A stretch of DNA of 64,000 nucleotides from Streptomyces anulatus. GTDB taxonomy: Bacteria; Actinomycetota; Actinomycetes; Streptomycetales; Streptomycetaceae. This document shows, piece by piece, positions 32,632-41,119 of the stretch. Location of the stretch: positions 248,001-312,000 of the forward strand of contig NZ_BMVK01000006.1 of NCBI RefSeq assembly GCF_014650675.1, in the 5' to 3' direction. The translations under genes and the position numbers were made by a program. The notes beneath the pieces are model-generated. The model had not been told where the DNA came from. It searched no databases and worked only from the letters and a program-made list of their open reading frames with translations. Each line of letters begins with the position of its first letter. The stretch's first letter is position 1.

Positions 32632-33279
32632 ATGAACACGCTCCTCTTCCGCCGCGCAGCCGTCGCCGTGTCCGCAGCCGCCGTACTGCCGCTGGCACTG
32701 ACCGCCTGCTCGTCGGACGACTCCTCCAAGGACTCGGCCGCAGGCTCGACGCCCAGCGCGTCCGCCCCGGCGAGCCCCTCGGCCGACGAGTCGGCGACCA
32801 TGGACGAGCCGTTCGGCCCGGCCTGTTCGTCGGTGCCGAAGGAAGGCGCGGGCTCGTTCGACGGCATGGCGAAGGACCCGGTCGCCACGGCCGCCTCGAA
32901 CAATGAGGAGCTGTCGACGCTGGTGGCCGCCGTGAAGCAGGCGGGCCTGGTCGACACGCTCAACAACGCGGAGAACATCACGGTGTTCGCCCCGACCAAC
33001 GACGCCTTCGCCAAGATCCCGAAGGCCGACCTGGACGCACTGCTGGCGAACAAGGCCGAGCTCACCAAGGTGCTCACCTACCACGTGGTGGGCGAGAAGC
33101 TGACGCCGCAGCAGCTGGAGAAGGGCTCCTTCGACACGCTGGAGAAGAGCAAGCTGACGACGGCCGGCTCGGGCGTCGAGTACACCGTGAACGACTCCTC
33201 GAAGGTCGTCTGCGGCAACGTCCCGACCGCCAACGCGACGGTCTACATCGTCGACACGGTCCTGATGCCCCCGAAGTAG
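32632..33279 (+). CDS. Fasciclin-domain (FAS1) lipoprotein, MPT83/MPT70-like
   Basis: A 215-residue exported lipoprotein. The signal peptide ends in the lipobox LTAC (Cys26), followed by a Ser/Ala-rich linker (about 28-60). A single FAS1 domain fills about residues 78-213: AAVKQAGLVDTLNNAENITVFAPTNDAFAKIP, TYHVVGEKLTPQQL and the terminal ATVYIVDTVLMPP. FAS1 proteins mediate adhesion or cell-surface interactions. In M. tuberculosis the FAS1 proteins MPT70 and MPT83 are the main SigK targets, and this gene carries a SigK-type promoter. ATG at 32632 has AGGAGA upstream. Confidence 0.94.
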   Translation: MNTLLFRRAAVAVSAAAVLPLALTACSSDDSSKDSAAGSTPSASAPASPSADESATMDEPFGPACSSVPKEGAGSFDGMAKDPVATAASNNEELSTLVAAVKQAGLVDTLNNAENITVFAPTNDAFAKIPKADLDALLANKAELTKVLTYHVVGEKLTPQQLEKGSFDTLEKSKLTTAGSGVEYTVNDSSKVVCGNVPTANATVYIVDTVLMPPK

Positions 33280-33300
33280 CATCCACCCCGGTCCCCCACG

Positions 33301-33348
33301 GACGAGGGGCGGGGAGCCGCGGTACGCCGCGACTCCCCGCCCCTCGTC
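33301..33348 (+). terminator. Terminator of the fasciclin gene
   Basis: A 16-bp perfect stem (33301-33316 with 33333-33348) starting 22 bases after the stop. It separates the SigK unit from the ADP-ribosylglycohydrolase gene. Confidence 0.85.
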
Positions 33349-33394
33349 GTGCGGTGCAATGCCCTGAGGGCGGTCCCGCCCTTAGCCTGACGGT

Positions 33395-34354
33395 ATGACG
33401 CACCGTGAATCCGTGGCCCGCGCCGACCGCGTGGCCGGAGCCGTGGTCGGGTCCGCCGTCGGGGACGCGCTCGGCGCCCCGTTCGAGTTCGGCCCCGCCG
33501 GAGTGTTCACCGCCCGCTTCCCGGACGGCGTCGGGGCGCTGTGCGGGGGCGGCGGCTGGGACCCTGGCGAGGCGACGGACGACACGCAGATGGCCGTGCT
33601 GGTCGGGGAGTCGCTGCTGGAGCGGGGCGGCCCGGACCTGCCGGACGTGTTCGACCGGTTCCGGCGGTGGGCCGCGGGCGGGCCGAAGGACATCGGCCTC
33701 CAGACCGAGGACGTGCTGACCAACGGCGAGCCGTGGGACCTGGCGGCGGCCCTGCACTTCCAGATCAACGGGCGGGCCGCGGGCAACGGTTCACTGATGC
33801 GGGCGACCACATCGGCGGTGTACTTCGCCCACGCGGGCCGCACGGCGACGATGGAGGCGGCCCGCCGGATCGCGGCGCTGACCCACGGCGACCGGGCGGC
33901 CTGGGAGGGCACCGCGGTCTTCCACGAGCTGATCCGGGTCGCGCTGGCGGGCGGGGACCCGCTCGCCGCCCTCCCCGGCACGCTGGCCGAGGTGCACGCC
34001 GACCACCGGGCCCGCTGGGCGACGGTGCTGGCGCCCGACTGGCACCCCGGCCTGGCGACCGAGTTCAACGGGGCGGTGTGGCCCTGCCTGGGCACGGCGC
34101 TCTGGGCGCTGCGCACCACGGACACCTTCGAGCGGGCCCTGGCGGCCGCCGTCGACGTGGGCGGGGACACCGACACGGTGGCAGCCGTGACGGGTGGCCT
34201 GGCAGGAGCGGTCCACGGCATCGGCGCTGTCCCCGCCCGCTGGACCGAGCCCCTGCACGTACCCCTGCCCGGCTACGGGGACCGCCGCCTGACCACGGGG
34301 GACCTTCTCACCCTGGCCGCCCGGCTGGACTCCGAAGGCCCCCGGAGGTCCTGA
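33395..34354 (+). CDS. ADP-ribosylglycohydrolase family protein
   Basis: A 319-residue hydrolase of the DraG/ARH group. Metal-binding acidic residues are present in GDALGAPFEFG, EATDDTQM (Thr61-Asp62-Asp63) near the N-terminus and GGDTDTVAAVTGGLAGA near residue 250, the two halves of the dimagnesium site. It would remove ADP-ribose from modified proteins or nucleic acids. No ADP-ribosyltransferase is adjacent, so its partner is unknown. The ATG at 33395 fits the family start; the ribosome-binding site is weak. Confidence 0.92.
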   Translation: MTHRESVARADRVAGAVVGSAVGDALGAPFEFGPAGVFTARFPDGVGALCGGGGWDPGEATDDTQMAVLVGESLLERGGPDLPDVFDRFRRWAAGGPKDIGLQTEDVLTNGEPWDLAAALHFQINGRAAGNGSLMRATTSAVYFAHAGRTATMEAARRIAALTHGDRAAWEGTAVFHELIRVALAGGDPLAALPGTLAEVHADHRARWATVLAPDWHPGLATEFNGAVWPCLGTALWALRTTDTFERALAAAVDVGGDTDTVAAVTGGLAGAVHGIGAVPARWTEPLHVPLPGYGDRRLTTGDLLTLAARLDSEGPRRS

Positions 34355-34483
34355 GAATCTCTTCCAGCAATACCGCCGGAAAAGTACACATAAGTGCCAG
34401 ATAAGAGCACTATGGGGATGAGAGTGCCTGCCGCATCCATCCGCACGGCGGCGGGGCCCGCACGACGAAGGAGACGAGATCTC

Positions 34484-34921
34484 ATGAGCAACGTCTCACA
34501 CGCGAGGAGTGACATATCGGGCCACCCCGATGCCTCCGAAATGCGTGCGCGGTACGACCGGGTGATGGGCGGTCGCGATGTGGCGCTGGTGGACGCGCCG
34601 GTGTTCCTCGTCGGCCTCTACTGCGCCGTTTCCCCGTGGGTGCTCCACTTCACGGCCAGCCAGCCGGCCCTGGTCACGCACAACCTGGTCATGGGCATCG
34701 CCATCGCGGTGCTGGCTCTCGGCTTCACCGCGATGCCGGAGCGCATGTACGGCCTGAGCTGGGCGATCTGCGCCATGGGTGCGTGGATCATCGTGTCGAC
34801 CTGGGTGGTGGGCAGCAGCCCGGACGCCGGGATCGTGATCAACAACATCATCGTCGGCGGCTTGACCGTACTGCTGGGCATGGTCTGCGCAGGAGCAGCG
34901 GCCAGAACCCGCAAGACCTGA
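34484..34921 (+). CDS. SPW repeat membrane protein
   Basis: A 145-residue membrane protein with four helices (about residues 40-140) in two similar halves. VSPWVLHF and a second, weaker ISTWVVG-like IVSTWVVGSS copy are the SPW repeat. The N-terminus (about 1-35) is polar. The function is unknown; SPW proteins are common in Actinobacteria. The ATG at 34484 has AAGGAG ten bases upstream. The preceding 130 bases are unusually AT-rich for this genome (34355-34425), so the promoter is probably there. Confidence 0.85.
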   Translation: MSNVSHARSDISGHPDASEMRARYDRVMGGRDVALVDAPVFLVGLYCAVSPWVLHFTASQPALVTHNLVMGIAIAVLALGFTAMPERMYGLSWAICAMGAWIIVSTWVVGSSPDAGIVINNIIVGGLTVLLGMVCAGAAARTRKT

Positions 34922-34965
34922 CCCCGCCGCACCCCGACAGCCCCGCCCCTCAGCCCCGGGCCTTC

Positions 34966-35062
34966 CAGCCCTCCGGCGCTTGAGGAGCGGGGTCCCGGGC
35001 GGAGCATCCGAGCCCGTCCTCCCCAGCCCCTCCGGCGCTTGAGGAGCGGGGTCCGGGGCGGA
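34966..35062. repeat. Two copies of a dispersed Streptomyces intergenic repeat
   Basis: AGCCCTCCGGCGCTTGAGGA with GCGGGGTCC following occurs at about 34967-35002 and, almost identically, at about 35026-35062, roughly 60 bases apart. The second copy continues into GGGGCGGAGCCCCGG, a small hairpin. I recall this word as a widespread intergenic element in Streptomyces genomes; its role is unclear, perhaps mRNA 3' ends. Confidence 0.75.
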
Positions 35063-35124
35063 GCCCCGGTTTCGGGAAGGGGCGGGCAGGGGAAAAGCCC
35101 GCCGCAGGCGCACCCCCGCCGACG

Positions 35125-37965
35125 TCAGCCGACGGAGCTGTACGCCACCACCCCCCGCAACACCGCATCCACCGCCTTGCGCGCATTCTTCGCCACAGAA
35201 CTCGCGCCCTCCCCCGCATCCCGAGGAGCCGCCGCAGCCACCTGCCCCAGCACATCGATCACCTGCTTGCACCACCGCACGAAGTCCCCCGCCGGCATCT
35301 CCGCCTCACGCAGCACCTCGTCCAGCGTCCGGCCGGAGGCCCACATGTAGACCGCCCAGGCGAAACCGAGATCGGGCTCGCGCTGCCCGACCCCTTCCGT
35401 CTGGTTGATCTTGAAGTCCTCCTCCAGGGCGTCCAGCCGCCCCCAGATCCGCACCATCTCGCCCATGGCGACCTTGGCAGGACCGGACGGCAGCTTCGGC
35501 GCGACGGCGTCATCGGCCTGCCGCGCCTCGTACACCAGCGCCGAGACGCACGCGGCGAGTTCGGCGGGGTTGAGCCCCTCCCACACGCCCTCCCGCAGGC
35601 ACTCGCTGGCGAGCAGATCCAGCTCCCCGTACAGCCGGGCCAGCCGCCGCCCGTTCGCGGTGACCTCGTTGCCCCGGAGGTAGTCCAGCTCGGTGAGGAG
35701 CGCGACGATCCGGTCGAAGGTCCGGGCGATCGTGTTCGTCCGCCCCTCGATCCGCTTCTCCAGCTGCCGGGTGTCCCGCTGCAGCCGGTGGTAGCGCTCG
35801 GCCCACCGCGCGTGGTCCTCCCGCTCGTCGCACCCGTGGCACGGGTGGGCGCGCAGCTCGGTCCGCAGTCGGCTGATCTCACGGTCGTCGGCGGCCGGCG
35901 CCCGCCCCTTGCGGTGCCGGTCGGGCACGATGTGCCCGGCCTTCGTCCGCAGCGCGGAGGCCAGATCACGCCGGGACTGCGGCGAGCGCGGGTTGAACGA
36001 CTTCGGGACGCGCATCCGGTCCAGCGCCTCCACCGGCACCGGGAAGTCCATCGAGGCCAGCCGCTTGACCTGCCGCTCCGCGGTCAGCACGAGCGGACGC
36101 GGCCCGTCGTGGTGGTCGAACCCGCGGTGCCCGTTGGCCCGCCCGGCGGGCAGCCCCGGATCCAGCACCAGGGCGAGACCCGCGAACTTCCCCGTCGGCA
36201 CATGGATGACATCGCCCGGCTTCAGCTTCTCCAGCGAGGAGGCCGCCGCCGCCCGCCGCTGCGCCGCGCCCTGCTTGGCCAGCTCGGTCTCGCGGTCCTT
36301 GAGGTCGCGCCGCAGGCGCGCGTACTCCTCGAAGTCGCCGAGGTGGCAGGTCATGCCCTCCTTGTAGCCCTCCAGGCCCTCCTCGTTGCGCTGGACCTGC
36401 CGGGAGATCCCGACGACGGACTTGTCCGCCTGGAACTGGGCGAACGAGGTCTCCAGCAGCTCGCGCGAGCGGTGCCGCCCGAACTGCTGCACCAGGTTGA
36501 CCGCCATGTTGTACGAGGGGCGGAAGCTGGAGCGCAGCGGATACGTACGCGTGCCCGCGAGGCCGGCCAGCGCCGTCGGGTCCATGCCGCGCTGCCACAG
36601 GACCACCGCGTGGCCCTCGACGTCGATGCCGCGGCGTCCGGCCCGGCCGGTGAGCTGGGTGTACTCGCCGGGGGTGATGTCGGCGTGCTGCTCGCCGTTC
36701 CACTTGACGAGCTTCTCCAGCACCACGGAACGCGCGGGCATGTTGATGCCGAGCGCCAGCGTCTCGGTGGCGAAGACGGCCTTCACCAGGCCGCGGACGA
36801 ACAGCTCCTCGACGACTTCCTTGAACGTCGGAAGCATGCCCGCGTGGTGCGCGGCGATGCCCCGCTCCAGGCCTTCGAGCCACTCGTAGTAGCCCAGGAC
36901 GTGCAGGTCCTCGCCGGGGATGGACGCGGTCCGCTCCTCGACGATCTCCCGGACCAGCCGGCGCTTGTCCTCGTCGTTGAGCCGCAGACCTGCGTACAGG
37001 CACTGCTGGACAGCGGCCTCGCAGCCGGCCCGGCTGAAGATGAAGGTGATGGCGGGCAGCAGGCCCTCGTTGTCCAGCCGATCGATGACCTCGGGCCGGC
37101 CGGGCGTCCAGATCCGGCCGCGCTGACGCCTCTCGCGCTCGCGGTCGGCCTCGCGCACCATCTTGCCCCGGCGGCGGTCACGGGGGTTGTAGACGTTCTG
37201 GCTCTCCTGCCGGGCGAGACGGACCAGGTCCGGGTTGACCTCACGCCGTCCGGCGCCGCGCCCCCCGTGGTCGGTCGCCTCCTCGAAGAGGTCGTACATC
37301 TTGCGGCCGGCCATCACGTGCTGCCAGAGCGGCACGGGACGGTGCTCGGAGACGATCACCTCGGTGTCGCCGCGCACGGTGTCCAGCCAGTCGCCGAACT
37401 CCTCCGCGTTGGAGACGGTCGCCGACAGGGAGACCAGCGTCACCGACTCCGGGAGGTGGATGATCACTTCCTCCCACACCGCGCCCCGGAAGCGGTCGGA
37501 GAGGTAGTGCACCTCGTCCATGACCACATAGCCGAGGCCGGACAGCGACTGGGAGCCCGCGTACAGCATGTTCCGCAGGACCTCGGTGGTCATCACGACC
37601 ACCGGCGCCTCGGAGTTGACGCTGTTGTCGCCGGTCAGCAGGCCGACCTTGTCGGCGCCGTACCGCTTGACCAGATCGGCGAACTTCTGGTTGGAGAGCG
37701 CCTTGATCGGTGTCGTGTAGAAACACTTGCGGCCCTGTTCCAGGGCCAGATGCACGGCGAACTCGCCGACGATCGTCTTGCCCGACCCGGTGGGGGCCGC
37801 GACCAGCACCCCCTTGCCCGCCTCCAGTGCCCGGCAGGCCTCGATCTGGAACGGGTCCAGACCGAACTCGTACATCTCGCGGAAGGGCCCGAGGGCCGTC
37901 GCCATCTCGGCCGCACGGACCTGAGAAGCCTGGTATCGCTCAGCTGGTGAGAGGTCCTCTGTCAT
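35125..37965 (-). CDS. Ski2-like DEAD/DEAH-box RNA helicase (HelY type)
   Basis: A 946-residue superfamily II helicase. Motif I is AAPTGSGKTIVGEFAV (about residue 60), motif II VMDEVHYLSDRFRG, then SATVSNAEEFGDWL and motif VI QLTGRAGRRGIDVEGHAVV. A long central insertion and a C-terminal DSHCT-type domain (about 750-930) place it with Mtr4/Ski2 relatives, such as M. tuberculosis HelY. It probably unwinds structured RNA for decay. A Cys pair (HPCHGCDERE) lies near residue 700. The ATG at 37965 is preferred; a GTG eleven codons upstream is possible. Confidence 0.93.
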   Translation of the reverse strand: MTEDLSPAERYQASQVRAAEMATALGPFREMYEFGLDPFQIEACRALEAGKGVLVAAPTGSGKTIVGEFAVHLALEQGRKCFYTTPIKALSNQKFADLVKRYGADKVGLLTGDNSVNSEAPVVVMTTEVLRNMLYAGSQSLSGLGYVVMDEVHYLSDRFRGAVWEEVIIHLPESVTLVSLSATVSNAEEFGDWLDTVRGDTEVIVSEHRPVPLWQHVMAGRKMYDLFEEATDHGGRGAGRREVNPDLVRLARQESQNVYNPRDRRRGKMVREADRERERRQRGRIWTPGRPEVIDRLDNEGLLPAITFIFSRAGCEAAVQQCLYAGLRLNDEDKRRLVREIVEERTASIPGEDLHVLGYYEWLEGLERGIAAHHAGMLPTFKEVVEELFVRGLVKAVFATETLALGINMPARSVVLEKLVKWNGEQHADITPGEYTQLTGRAGRRGIDVEGHAVVLWQRGMDPTALAGLAGTRTYPLRSSFRPSYNMAVNLVQQFGRHRSRELLETSFAQFQADKSVVGISRQVQRNEEGLEGYKEGMTCHLGDFEEYARLRRDLKDRETELAKQGAAQRRAAAASSLEKLKPGDVIHVPTGKFAGLALVLDPGLPAGRANGHRGFDHHDGPRPLVLTAERQVKRLASMDFPVPVEALDRMRVPKSFNPRSPQSRRDLASALRTKAGHIVPDRHRKGRAPAADDREISRLRTELRAHPCHGCDEREDHARWAERYHRLQRDTRQLEKRIEGRTNTIARTFDRIVALLTELDYLRGNEVTANGRRLARLYGELDLLASECLREGVWEGLNPAELAACVSALVYEARQADDAVAPKLPSGPAKVAMGEMVRIWGRLDALEEDFKINQTEGVGQREPDLGFAWAVYMWASGRTLDEVLREAEMPAGDFVRWCKQVIDVLGQVAAAAPRDAGEGASSVAKNARKAVDAVLRGVVAYSSVG

Positions 37966-38010
37966 CTTGCTTACGAGCCTACCCGCCACCTCTGACACTC
38001 AGCCCGATCT

Positions 38011-38952
38011 TTAATCGCCCACGGCCGTTCCCTCGCCCGGGGCCCGGCCGGCGCCTGCTCGGCGCCCGGTGAGCACCCGCACGGCGCCCGGTACGCAGGT
38101 GGCGGTGAGCGGCAGCGCGCCCAGCGGTTCACCGTCCGCGTACGCCGTGACCCCGGCCGCCGCCAGCTCGATCGAGGAGACCCGGTGCACGGTGACGGCG
38201 GGGTGGCCCAGGTGCGTGCCCCTGTAGACCTTCGGGAAGACCTTGAGGAGCGTGGTGCGGCTGCACCGCCCCACCACGGTCACGTCGAAGAGCCCGTCGT
38301 CCATCTCCGCCCCGGCGCAGATCCGCATGCCCCCGCCGTACGTGGTTCCGTTGCCCACCGCGATGAGGGTGGCCTCGATCTCGGTGGGCTCTCCCCCGTC
38401 GAGCCGGATCCGGTACGGGATCGGCCGGAAGGCGGCGAGTTCGGCGAGGATCGCGAGGTCGTACTTGAAGCGGCCGCCGACGAAGCGCATCCGGTTGCCC
38501 CGGTCGTTGACCCGGGAGTCGAAGCCGGAGGCGAGGACGGAGCCGAACCAGCGGTCCCCGACCCGTCCGAGGTCGATGTCGCGGTGACCGCCCTCCTTGA
38601 GCGCCCGCGCGGCCAGCCGTCCGGCGGCGACCGGGTCGCGTATCGGCAGACCCAGCGCGCGGGCGAAGTCGTTGCCGGTGCCGACGGCGACGACCCCGAG
38701 CGGGGTGGCGGTCCCGGCGACGGCCTGGAGGGCGAGGGACATCAGCCCGTCCCCGCCCACGGCTATCAGCGCCCCGGTCCCCGCCGCGACGGCCTCGCGG
38801 GCCCGGCGCAGGGCGTCGTCGGCATCCTCGCCCAGCACCGTACGGACGGAGAATCCGGCGTCCCGCAACGCGGAAGCGGCCGGCTGCGCGGCGTGCGCGC
38901 CCCGGCCGCTTCCTGCGGTGGGATTGACGAAGAGGGTGATCTCGCTGGTCAC
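38011..38952 (-). CDS. Diacylglycerol/lipid kinase (DagK/YegS family)
   Basis: A 313-residue lipid kinase. The N-terminal catalytic domain (about 1-130) has VNPTAGSGRGAH, the nucleotide-binding LIAVGGDGLMSLALQA and GVVAVGTGNDFARALGLP; the C-terminal domain (about 140-290) contains VGNGTTYGGGMRICAGAEMDDGLFDV. It phosphorylates diacylglycerol or a related lipid at the membrane surface. The GTG at 38952 follows the tatC stop by 19 bases, so the two may share an mRNA. An ATG overlapping tatC by 23 bases is a less likely start. Confidence 0.92.
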   Translation of the reverse strand: MTSEITLFVNPTAGSGRGAHAAQPAASALRDAGFSVRTVLGEDADDALRRAREAVAAGTGALIAVGGDGLMSLALQAVAGTATPLGVVAVGTGNDFARALGLPIRDPVAAGRLAARALKEGGHRDIDLGRVGDRWFGSVLASGFDSRVNDRGNRMRFVGGRFKYDLAILAELAAFRPIPYRIRLDGGEPTEIEATLIAVGNGTTYGGGMRICAGAEMDDGLFDVTVVGRCSRTTLLKVFPKVYRGTHLGHPAVTVHRVSSIELAAAGVTAYADGEPLGALPLTATCVPGAVRVLTGRRAGAGRAPGEGTAVGD

Positions 38953-38971
38953 CCTTCCGGACCCTACAAGG

Positions 38972-39937
38972 TCAGGTGATGTCGTCGTAACCATTCAGCC
39001 GGTGCGACCCGGGTCCGTCCGCCTCGCCGGACGCCTGCCCCGGGAGTGCCGGGCGGGAGCCGGACACGTTCTCGATGCTGCCGATGGGCTCGGGCGTCAG
39101 ATCGAGGTCGGAGGCCTCGTCGTCGCTGAGCTCGGCGTCGGGGTTGTTGCGGTTGCGCCGTTTGTCGTTCAGCAGGGAGAAGCCGACGGCGATGAAGTAG
39201 AGCACCGCGAGCGGTCCGGCGAGAAGCAGCATGGAGACCGGTTCGCCACCGGGGGTCGCGATCGCCGCGAACGCGGTGAGGCCCACGATCATCCCGCGCC
39301 ACCAGCCGAGCATCCGTTTGCCGGTGACGACACCCGTCATGTTCAGCGCGATGAGCAGCAGAGGCAGTTCGAAGGCGATACCGAAGACGATCACCATGCG
39401 GACCAGCAGATCCAGATAACTGTCGAGCTCGATCTGGTTCTGCACGTTCTCGGGGCTGAACCCGAGCATGATCTCGGCGGTCTGCGGCAGGATCGCGTAC
39501 GCGAGGTAGCCGCCGGAGAGGAAGAGGGGCGCGCCCACGACGGCGAAGGCGTAGGCATAGCGCTTCTCGCCCTGGTGCAGCCCCGGGGCGACGAAGGCCC
39601 ACAGCTGGTACAGCCAGACCGGCGTGGCCAGCAGGACACCGGACATCAGAGCGACCTTGAGGGCGTTGGTGAACGGCGCCAGCAGGGTGTTGGTCTTCAG
39701 CAACGCGCAGGGCTTGCCGTTGACGGCGACGACCACGCCGTCCTTGCACCCGACGGATTCGAGCAGGGGGCGCAGAAGGAAGTCGTAGATGTCCTTCTGG
39801 AAGAACGCCGCGACGATCGTCACCACGACGATCGCCAGCACGGCCTTCAGCAGCCGGTTACGCAGCTCACGCAGGTGATCGAGGAGAGGCATCCGCCCCT
39901 CGTCGTCCTTCTCCTGCTTGCGGGCAGACTTGAGCAA
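38972..39937 (-). CDS. tatC: Sec-independent protein translocase TatC
   Basis: A 321-residue six-helix membrane protein that recognises twin-arginine signal peptides. The cytoplasmic start MPLLDHLRELRNRLLKA, the periplasmic loop and FELPLLLIALNMTGVVTGKRM are characteristic. The acidic C-terminal tail of about 60 residues (DAELSDDEASDLDL) is an actinobacterial feature. The frame has no ATG or GTG in the right place; a TTG at 39937, eight bases after GAGGGA, is the probable start. It follows tatA by 51 bases. Confidence 0.95.
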   Translation of the reverse strand: MLKSARKQEKDDEGRMPLLDHLRELRNRLLKAVLAIVVVTIVAAFFQKDIYDFLLRPLLESVGCKDGVVVAVNGKPCALLKTNTLLAPFTNALKVALMSGVLLATPVWLYQLWAFVAPGLHQGEKRYAYAFAVVGAPLFLSGGYLAYAILPQTAEIMLGFSPENVQNQIELDSYLDLLVRMVIVFGIAFELPLLLIALNMTGVVTGKRMLGWWRGMIVGLTAFAAIATPGGEPVSMLLLAGPLAVLYFIAVGFSLLNDKRRNRNNPDAELSDDEASDLDLTPEPIGSIENVSGSRPALPGQASGEADGPGSHRLNGYDDIT

Positions 39938-39988
39938 CCCACTTCCCTCGTCTCGTGCGGCGGCTGTCGGCGGAGCGCGTCAGCTGTG

Positions 39989-40285
39989 TCAGCTCTGGGT
40001 GGTGGGCTTGGCCTCGCTGACCGGGCGGGAACTGGTGACGTCTCCCGGAGCGGCCTGGATGGTGCGCGCGGTGCTGGACTGCGGGGGCGTCGGGTCCTCG
40101 ACGGTCTCCGTCGTGGGCGTCGCGGTCGCCGCGTCGTCCTTCTTCATGGCCTTGGCCTCGCTCTTGAGGATGCGGGCCGACTTGCCGAGCGAGCGCGCCA
40201 TGTCGGGAAGCTTCTTGGCACCGAAGAGCAGCAGGATGACAGCGATGATCAGAACGATCTCGAGGGGCTTCAGATTGCCGATCAT
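39989..40285 (-). CDS. tatA: Sec-independent protein translocase TatA
   Basis: A 98-residue protein with one N-terminal helix (LEIVLIIAVILLLFGAKKLPDMARSLGK) and the FGAKKLP hinge into an amphipathic helix. The rest is a Thr/Pro/Glu-rich tail. It polymerises with TatC to form the Tat pore. The ATG at 40285 has AAGGAAG six bases upstream. A 10-bp inverted repeat stands about 70 bases upstream. Confidence 0.96.
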   Translation of the reverse strand: MIGNLKPLEIVLIIAVILLLFGAKKLPDMARSLGKSARILKSEAKAMKKDDAATATPTTETVEDPTPPQSSTARTIQAAPGDVTSSRPVSEAKPTTQS

Positions 40286-40352
40286 GTGCGACTTCCTTCT
40301 CACTGAGGCGGCTGGAGGGTGGGCTCGCTACCCGTTCGACCGGGCATACGTC

Positions 40353-40377
40353 CGATCGTTGCGCTTGGCAGCGATCG
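40353..40377. promoter_or_regulatory. Inverted repeat upstream of tatA
   Basis: CGATCGTTGC and GCAGCGATCG form 10-bp arms with one mismatch around a 5-base centre, in the 218-bp gap between tatA and the small membrane-protein gene. It could be an operator for tatAC or a weak terminator for the gene upstream; there is no T-run. Nothing else is seen in this gap. Confidence 0.35.
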
Positions 40378-40503
40378 TAACCCGCAGGGGTAAACGCGAG
40401 GCAATGCCCGTGCGTACTCCCGATTGCGACCCGCACCTCCCTGCCTGGGCCGACCCATGCAGCGTACCCTCCGGTGCTGTCGAACATCAGGCCCCCCGGC
40501 CCG

Positions 40504-40701
40504 CTATCGCAGGCCTTCACCGGTGGCCGCGAGGCGGGTGGCCGCCCGTTCGAGGTCCTCCGACGCCCGGTTGATCCGCTCCGTGGTGACCGTGACCTGT
40601 CGGCCGAGACGCTGGGCCTCGACGAAGACCTTGATGCCGAGCACACCGAGCACGGCGATGCCCAGGAATCCGAGGGCGATGGCGAGCATGGGCCAGAACA
40701 T
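40504..40701 (-). CDS. Small single-pass membrane protein
   Basis: A 65-residue protein with one N-terminal helix (PMLAIALGFLGIAVLGVLGIKVFVEAQ) followed by a charged, probably coiled-coil stretch (TTERINRASEDLERAATRLA). I do not recognise a named family, though the position before tatA seems conserved in Streptomyces. The fold resembles a miniature DUF948-type protein. A role with Tat is possible but only suggested by position. Confidence 0.75.
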   Translation of the reverse strand: MFWPMLAIALGFLGIAVLGVLGIKVFVEAQRLGRQVTVTTERINRASEDLERAATRLAATGEGLR

Positions 40702-40785
40702 ACGGCAGTCCCTCTTCCTACGGGCTTTCCACGAGGCTTCCGACGGGCGCTGCGGTCCGGTCGGGGGCGCTGCGGCCGGGGGGCG

Positions 40786-41097
40786 CTACAGGGCGGTGTG
40801 CAGGCGCAGTGTCCGTACGCCGCCGCCGGTGAGCAGTTCGATGATGCGCTCCCCGGCGGGCTTGCGGACCGAGGCGCCGCACTCGGGGCAGGTGAAGGTG
40901 TAGAAGGTGGTGCGGCTGGTGGCGCCGATCGCGAGGCGCAGTGCCGCGGCGGCCAGCTCGAAGCGCCCGCGGCAGTCGGGGCAGGCGGCCCGGAAGCGTA
41001 CGGCGGCGGGTACCGGCACGGTGACGGGTCCGGTGCCGGGCAGGGGCGCCGGGCGGATCCCGGAGGCGGCGGCCGGAAACAGGGGCGTCCGGTTCAT
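40786..41097 (-). CDS. Small zinc-ribbon-like protein
   Basis: A 103-residue protein. Two Cys pairs, AACPDCRGRF (about residue 40) and FTCPECGASVRKP (about residue 75), should bind one zinc ion in a ribbon. The N-terminus is Pro-rich and the C-terminus ends in a helix (GERIIELLTGGGV). The function is unknown; it lies between pafC and the small membrane-protein gene on the same strand, 22 bases after pafC, and is probably co-transcribed. Confidence 0.78.
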   Translation of the reverse strand: MNRTPLFPAAASGIRPAPLPGTGPVTVPVPAAVRFRAACPDCRGRFELAAAALRLAIGATSRTTFYTFTCPECGASVRKPAGERIIELLTGGGVRTLRLHTAL

Positions 41098-41119
41098 CGT
41101 TGTCTCCCCTCCTCGGGTC

